Below are positions 61,820 through 64,000 of a stretch of DNA of 64,000 bases, in pieces (position 1 is the stretch's first letter; each line of letters begins with the position of its first letter). The notes beneath the pieces are model-generated. The model did not search any database. It saw nothing but the letters and a program-made list of their open reading frames with translations, and was not told the DNA's origin. Source of the DNA: Paracoccaceae bacterium Fryx2 (GTDB lineage Bacteria; Pseudomonadota; Alphaproteobacteria; Rhodobacterales; Rhodobacteraceae); NCBI GenBank assembly GCA_032334235.1, contig JAVSGI010000005.1:1426001-1490000 (forward strand), read 5' to 3'. Both the position numbers and the translations under genes were made by a program.

Positions 61820-61964
61820 CCGCAGGATCAAAGCGGCGCGGGGTGGCGCAAATACCTGTTGACCGCCCCGGCCAAACCCGACCTAAATCGGGCACGGTCC
61901 GCCAGCCCCCGGCCTGTGAAGGGGCGGCGCAGGACAATGACATAACGACAACCGGGAGACTGCG

Positions 61965-62960
61965 ATGACCCACATGAAAACCCTGCTCGGCGCGGCGGCG
62001 ACGCTGGCGATGGCCTCTGGCCTGGCGATGGCCGAACCGGCGATCATCTTCGACCTTGGCGGCAAGTTCGACAAGTCGTTCAACGAGGCGGCGTTCAACG
62101 GCGCGCAACGCTGGGCGACCGAGACCGGCGGCACCTTCAAGGAACTGGAAATGCAGTCGGAAGCGATGCGCGAGCAGGCGCTGCGGCGGCTGGCCGAGGC
62201 CGGGGCCAACCCGGTGGTGATGACCGGCTTTGCCTTCGGCGACGTGCTGGCGCAGGTGGCCCCCGATTTCCCCGAGACCAAGTTTGCCATCATCGACATG
62301 GTGGTGGACCAGCCGAACGTGAAGTCGGTGGTGTTCTCGGAACATGAGGGCTCGTATCTGGTCGGCATGATGGCGGCGATGGCGTCGAAGACCGGCACCG
62401 TGGGCTTCATCGGCGGCATGGACATTCCGCTGATCCGCAAGTTCGGCTGCGGCTATGCGCAGGGGGTCAAGGCGGTGAAGGCCGATGCCAAGGTGATCGT
62501 GAACATGACCGGCACGACGCCTGCCGCGTGGAACGACCCGGTGAAGGGCGCGGAACTGGCGAAATCGCAGAAGTCACAGGGCGCGGACGTGATCTATGCG
62601 GCGGCGGGCAGCACCGGGATCGGCGTGCTTCAGGCGGCGGCGGACGAGGGGATCCTGTCGATCGGGGTCGACAGCAACCAGAACTACATGCATCCGGGCA
62701 AGGTGCTGACCTCGATGATGAAGCGGGTCGATGTCGCGGTTTACAATGCGTTCGTGGAAGGCGCCGATCTGGTGCCGGGGATCAACGTGATGGACCTGAA
62801 ATCCGAGGGCGTGGGCTATGCGCTGGACGAGAACAATGCAGCCCTGGTCACCGAGGAGATGAAGGCGGCGGTGGACGCGGCGATGGCGAAGATCGTGTCG
62901 GGCGAGCTGGTGGTGCATGACTACATGAGCGACAACACCTGCCCGGCTGCGCAGTTCTGA
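61965..62960 (+). CDS. BMP/PnrA family ABC transporter substrate-binding protein
   Basis: This 331-residue periplasmic or lipid-anchored binding protein has a signal sequence (LLGAAATLAMASGLAMA) and a type 1 periplasmic-binding fold. BMP family signatures include FDLGGKFDKSFNEAAFNGA near residue 30, VFSEHEGSYLVGMMAAM near residue 125 and YAAAGSTGIGVLQAAADEG near residue 210. PnrA-like members bind purine nucleosides, so nucleoside uptake is likely. The signal has no lipobox cysteine. It is followed by the transporter ATPase. Confidence 0.93.
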   Translation: MTHMKTLLGAAATLAMASGLAMAEPAIIFDLGGKFDKSFNEAAFNGAQRWATETGGTFKELEMQSEAMREQALRRLAEAGANPVVMTGFAFGDVLAQVAPDFPETKFAIIDMVVDQPNVKSVVFSEHEGSYLVGMMAAMASKTGTVGFIGGMDIPLIRKFGCGYAQGVKAVKADAKVIVNMTGTTPAAWNDPVKGAELAKSQKSQGADVIYAAAGSTGIGVLQAAADEGILSIGVDSNQNYMHPGKVLTSMMKRVDVAVYNAFVEGADLVPGINVMDLKSEGVGYALDENNAALVTEEMKAAVDAAMAKIVSGELVVHDYMSDNTCPAAQF

Positions 62961-64000
62961 TGCCAGCCACGGGCGAAGCGGGGCGGCAGGCAACTGCCGC
63001 CCCTACCGGCGGCCCGCTGGCGATCGAGCTTCGCGGGATTTCCAAGGCGTTCGGGCCGGTGCAGGCCAACAAGGACATTTCGTTCAAGGCTGCGCGCGGC
63101 ACGATCCACGGAATCATCGGCGAGAATGGCGCGGGGAAATCGACGCTGATGTCGATCCTCTACGGGTTCTACAAGGCCGACGCGGGCGAGATATTCATCG
63201 GCGGCAAGGCGACCGTGATTCCCGACAGCCAGAGTGCGATCCGCGCGGGCATCGGCATGGTGTTCCAGCATTTCAAGCTGGTGCAGAATTTCACGGTGCT
63301 GGAAAACGTGATCCTCGGTGCCGAGGAGGGGCAGATGCTGCGCCCCTCGTTGGCAAAGGCGCGCAAGGTTCTGGCCGATCTGGCGCGGGAGTACGAGCTG
63401 GAGGTCGATCCCGATGCGCTGGTCGAGGATCTTTCGGTCGGGCACCAACAGCGGGTGGAGATCCTCAAGGCATTGTATCGGCAGGCGGACATTCTCATTC
63501 TGGACGAGCCGACGGGGGTGCTGACCCCCGACGAGGCCGACCACCTGTTCCGCATCTTGCGCGGGCTGAAGGATCAGGGCAAGACCGTGATCCTGATCAC
63601 CCACAAGCTGCACGAGATCATGGAAACCACCGACAACGTCAGCGTGATGCGGCGCGGCGAGATGGTGGCGACGGTGAAGACCGCCGAGACCAGCCCCGAG
63701 GCGCTGGCCGAACTGATGGTGGGGCGCAAGGTGCTGCTGCATGTCGAAAAGGGCCCGGCCAGCCCCGGCAAGCTGGTGCTGGAGGTGGAGAACCTGGCGG
63801 TGCGCGATGACGCAAAGGTGGAACGGCTGAAGGGCATCAGCTTTTCGATCCGCGCGGGCGAGATTCTGGGCATTGCCGGGGTGGCGGGCAACGGGCAGTC
63901 GGAACTGCTGGAGGTGCTGGGCGGCATTGCGCATGGCACCGGCACGATCAGGCTGAACGGGGTGCCGCTGGACCTGACCGGGCGCGACAGCGACGGGCAG
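62960..64000 (+). CDS. BMP-type ABC transporter ATP-binding protein (cut by window end)
   Basis: The gene starts at ATG 62960, sharing one base with the binding-protein stop (TGATG), and stays open to base 64000 (347 codons). It is a tandem-ABC ATPase like RbsA/YufO. The first domain has Walker A GIIGENGAGKSTLMSILYG (near residue 55), signature DLSVGHQQRVEILKAL and Walker B ILILDEPTGVLTPDEA. The second domain begins near residue 262 (LVLEVENLAVRDD) with its Walker A GIAGVAGNGQSELLEVLGG. Permease genes are expected just beyond the window. Confidence 0.93.
   Translation, partial: MPATGEAGRQATAAPTGGPLAIELRGISKAFGPVQANKDISFKAARGTIHGIIGENGAGKSTLMSILYGFYKADAGEIFIGGKATVIPDSQSAIRAGIGMVFQHFKLVQNFTVLENVILGAEEGQMLRPSLAKARKVLADLAREYELEVDPDALVEDLSVGHQQRVEILKALYRQADILILDEPTGVLTPDEADHLFRILRGLKDQGKTVILITHKLHEIMETTDNVSVMRRGEMVATVKTAETSPEALAELMVGRKVLLHVEKGPASPGKLVLEVENLAVRDDAKVERLKGISFSIRAGEILGIAGVAGNGQSELLEVLGGIAHGTGTIRLNGVPLDLTGRDSDGQ

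Noticed and set aside
1-64000. Known riboswitches, rRNA, tmRNA, RNase P RNA or a replication origin
   Set aside because: No matching cores or motifs were recognised on either strand by eye; a covariance-model search could still find a weak one.

Overview
The window looks like chromosomal DNA from a purple non-sulfur alphaproteobacterium of the Rhodobacter group (Rhodobacteraceae). It is GC-rich throughout. It carries a light-harvesting 2 gene pair (pucBA) behind two TGT-N12-ACA sites of the PpsR/CrtJ type, a heat-shock sigma factor behind a TGATCC-N18-TAGGTT promoter like those used by the photooxidative-stress sigma factor RpoE, a tetrameric sarcosine oxidase operon, and gene orders typical of this family (hom-glpX-recJ; rsmI-yraN-gshB divergent from an LpoA-like gene; glnD-murJ; hisBH...hisAFE). 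No replication origin, rRNA operon, CRISPR array or prophage was seen.

Layout. 1-1215: 3' end of pyruvate carboxylase. 1419-3647: a type II restriction-modification pair framed by two identical tRNA-Gly genes. 3719-7274: a SitABCD/TroABCD-type manganese (or zinc/iron) ABC importer behind two Fur/Mur-like boxes. 7337-11492: histidine genes hisB, hisH, hisA, hisF and hisE, with two small opposite-strand envelope genes in between. 11494-13668: a CoA-binding protein, rlmB, a structurally odd tRNA-Tyr and a lower-GC membrane protein. 14036-15347: the puc cluster, whose LH2 alpha subunit has a very long repetitive tail. 15497-20525: soxBDAG. 20636-22066: glutamate dehydrogenase. 22461-25154: three Tad-pilus-type pseudopilin genes. 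25283-30778: pirin, a small lipoprotein, hom, glpX and recJ.

30851-36237: a tRNA-Glu gene followed by a decayed integrative element. It is bounded by a 17-bp direct repeat of the tRNA 3' end. Inside are an integrase stump, a transposase remnant, an intact IS21-family insertion sequence (istA/istB) flanked by an unusually long 54-bp duplication, and a few hypothetical genes, one broken at both ends.

36421-55906: housekeeping and stress genes: a globin-coupled chemoreceptor, coaBC, a ChaN-like protein, rpoH, cobU, a histidine phosphatase, a GST, comM, gshB, yraN, rsmI, an LpoA-like lipoprotein, glnD, murJ, a rhomboid-like protein, trpS and an L,D-transpeptidase. 56243-57292: an intact IS5-family element. 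57518-64000: a VOC protein, an aminotransferase, a universal stress protein, a 51-residue small protein, nfuA, tsaB, rimI, and the first two genes of a BMP-type nucleoside ABC importer cut by the window end.

The most unusual items are the LH2 alpha subunit with eleven 14-residue acidic repeats and a C-terminal globular module, the RM module between duplicate tRNA genes, the tRNA-Glu island with its long IS21 duplication, a rhomboid-fold protein that has lost its catalytic residues, and a tRNA-Tyr with an atypical tertiary core. All functional statements come from reading the sequence and from family knowledge; no database search was run.
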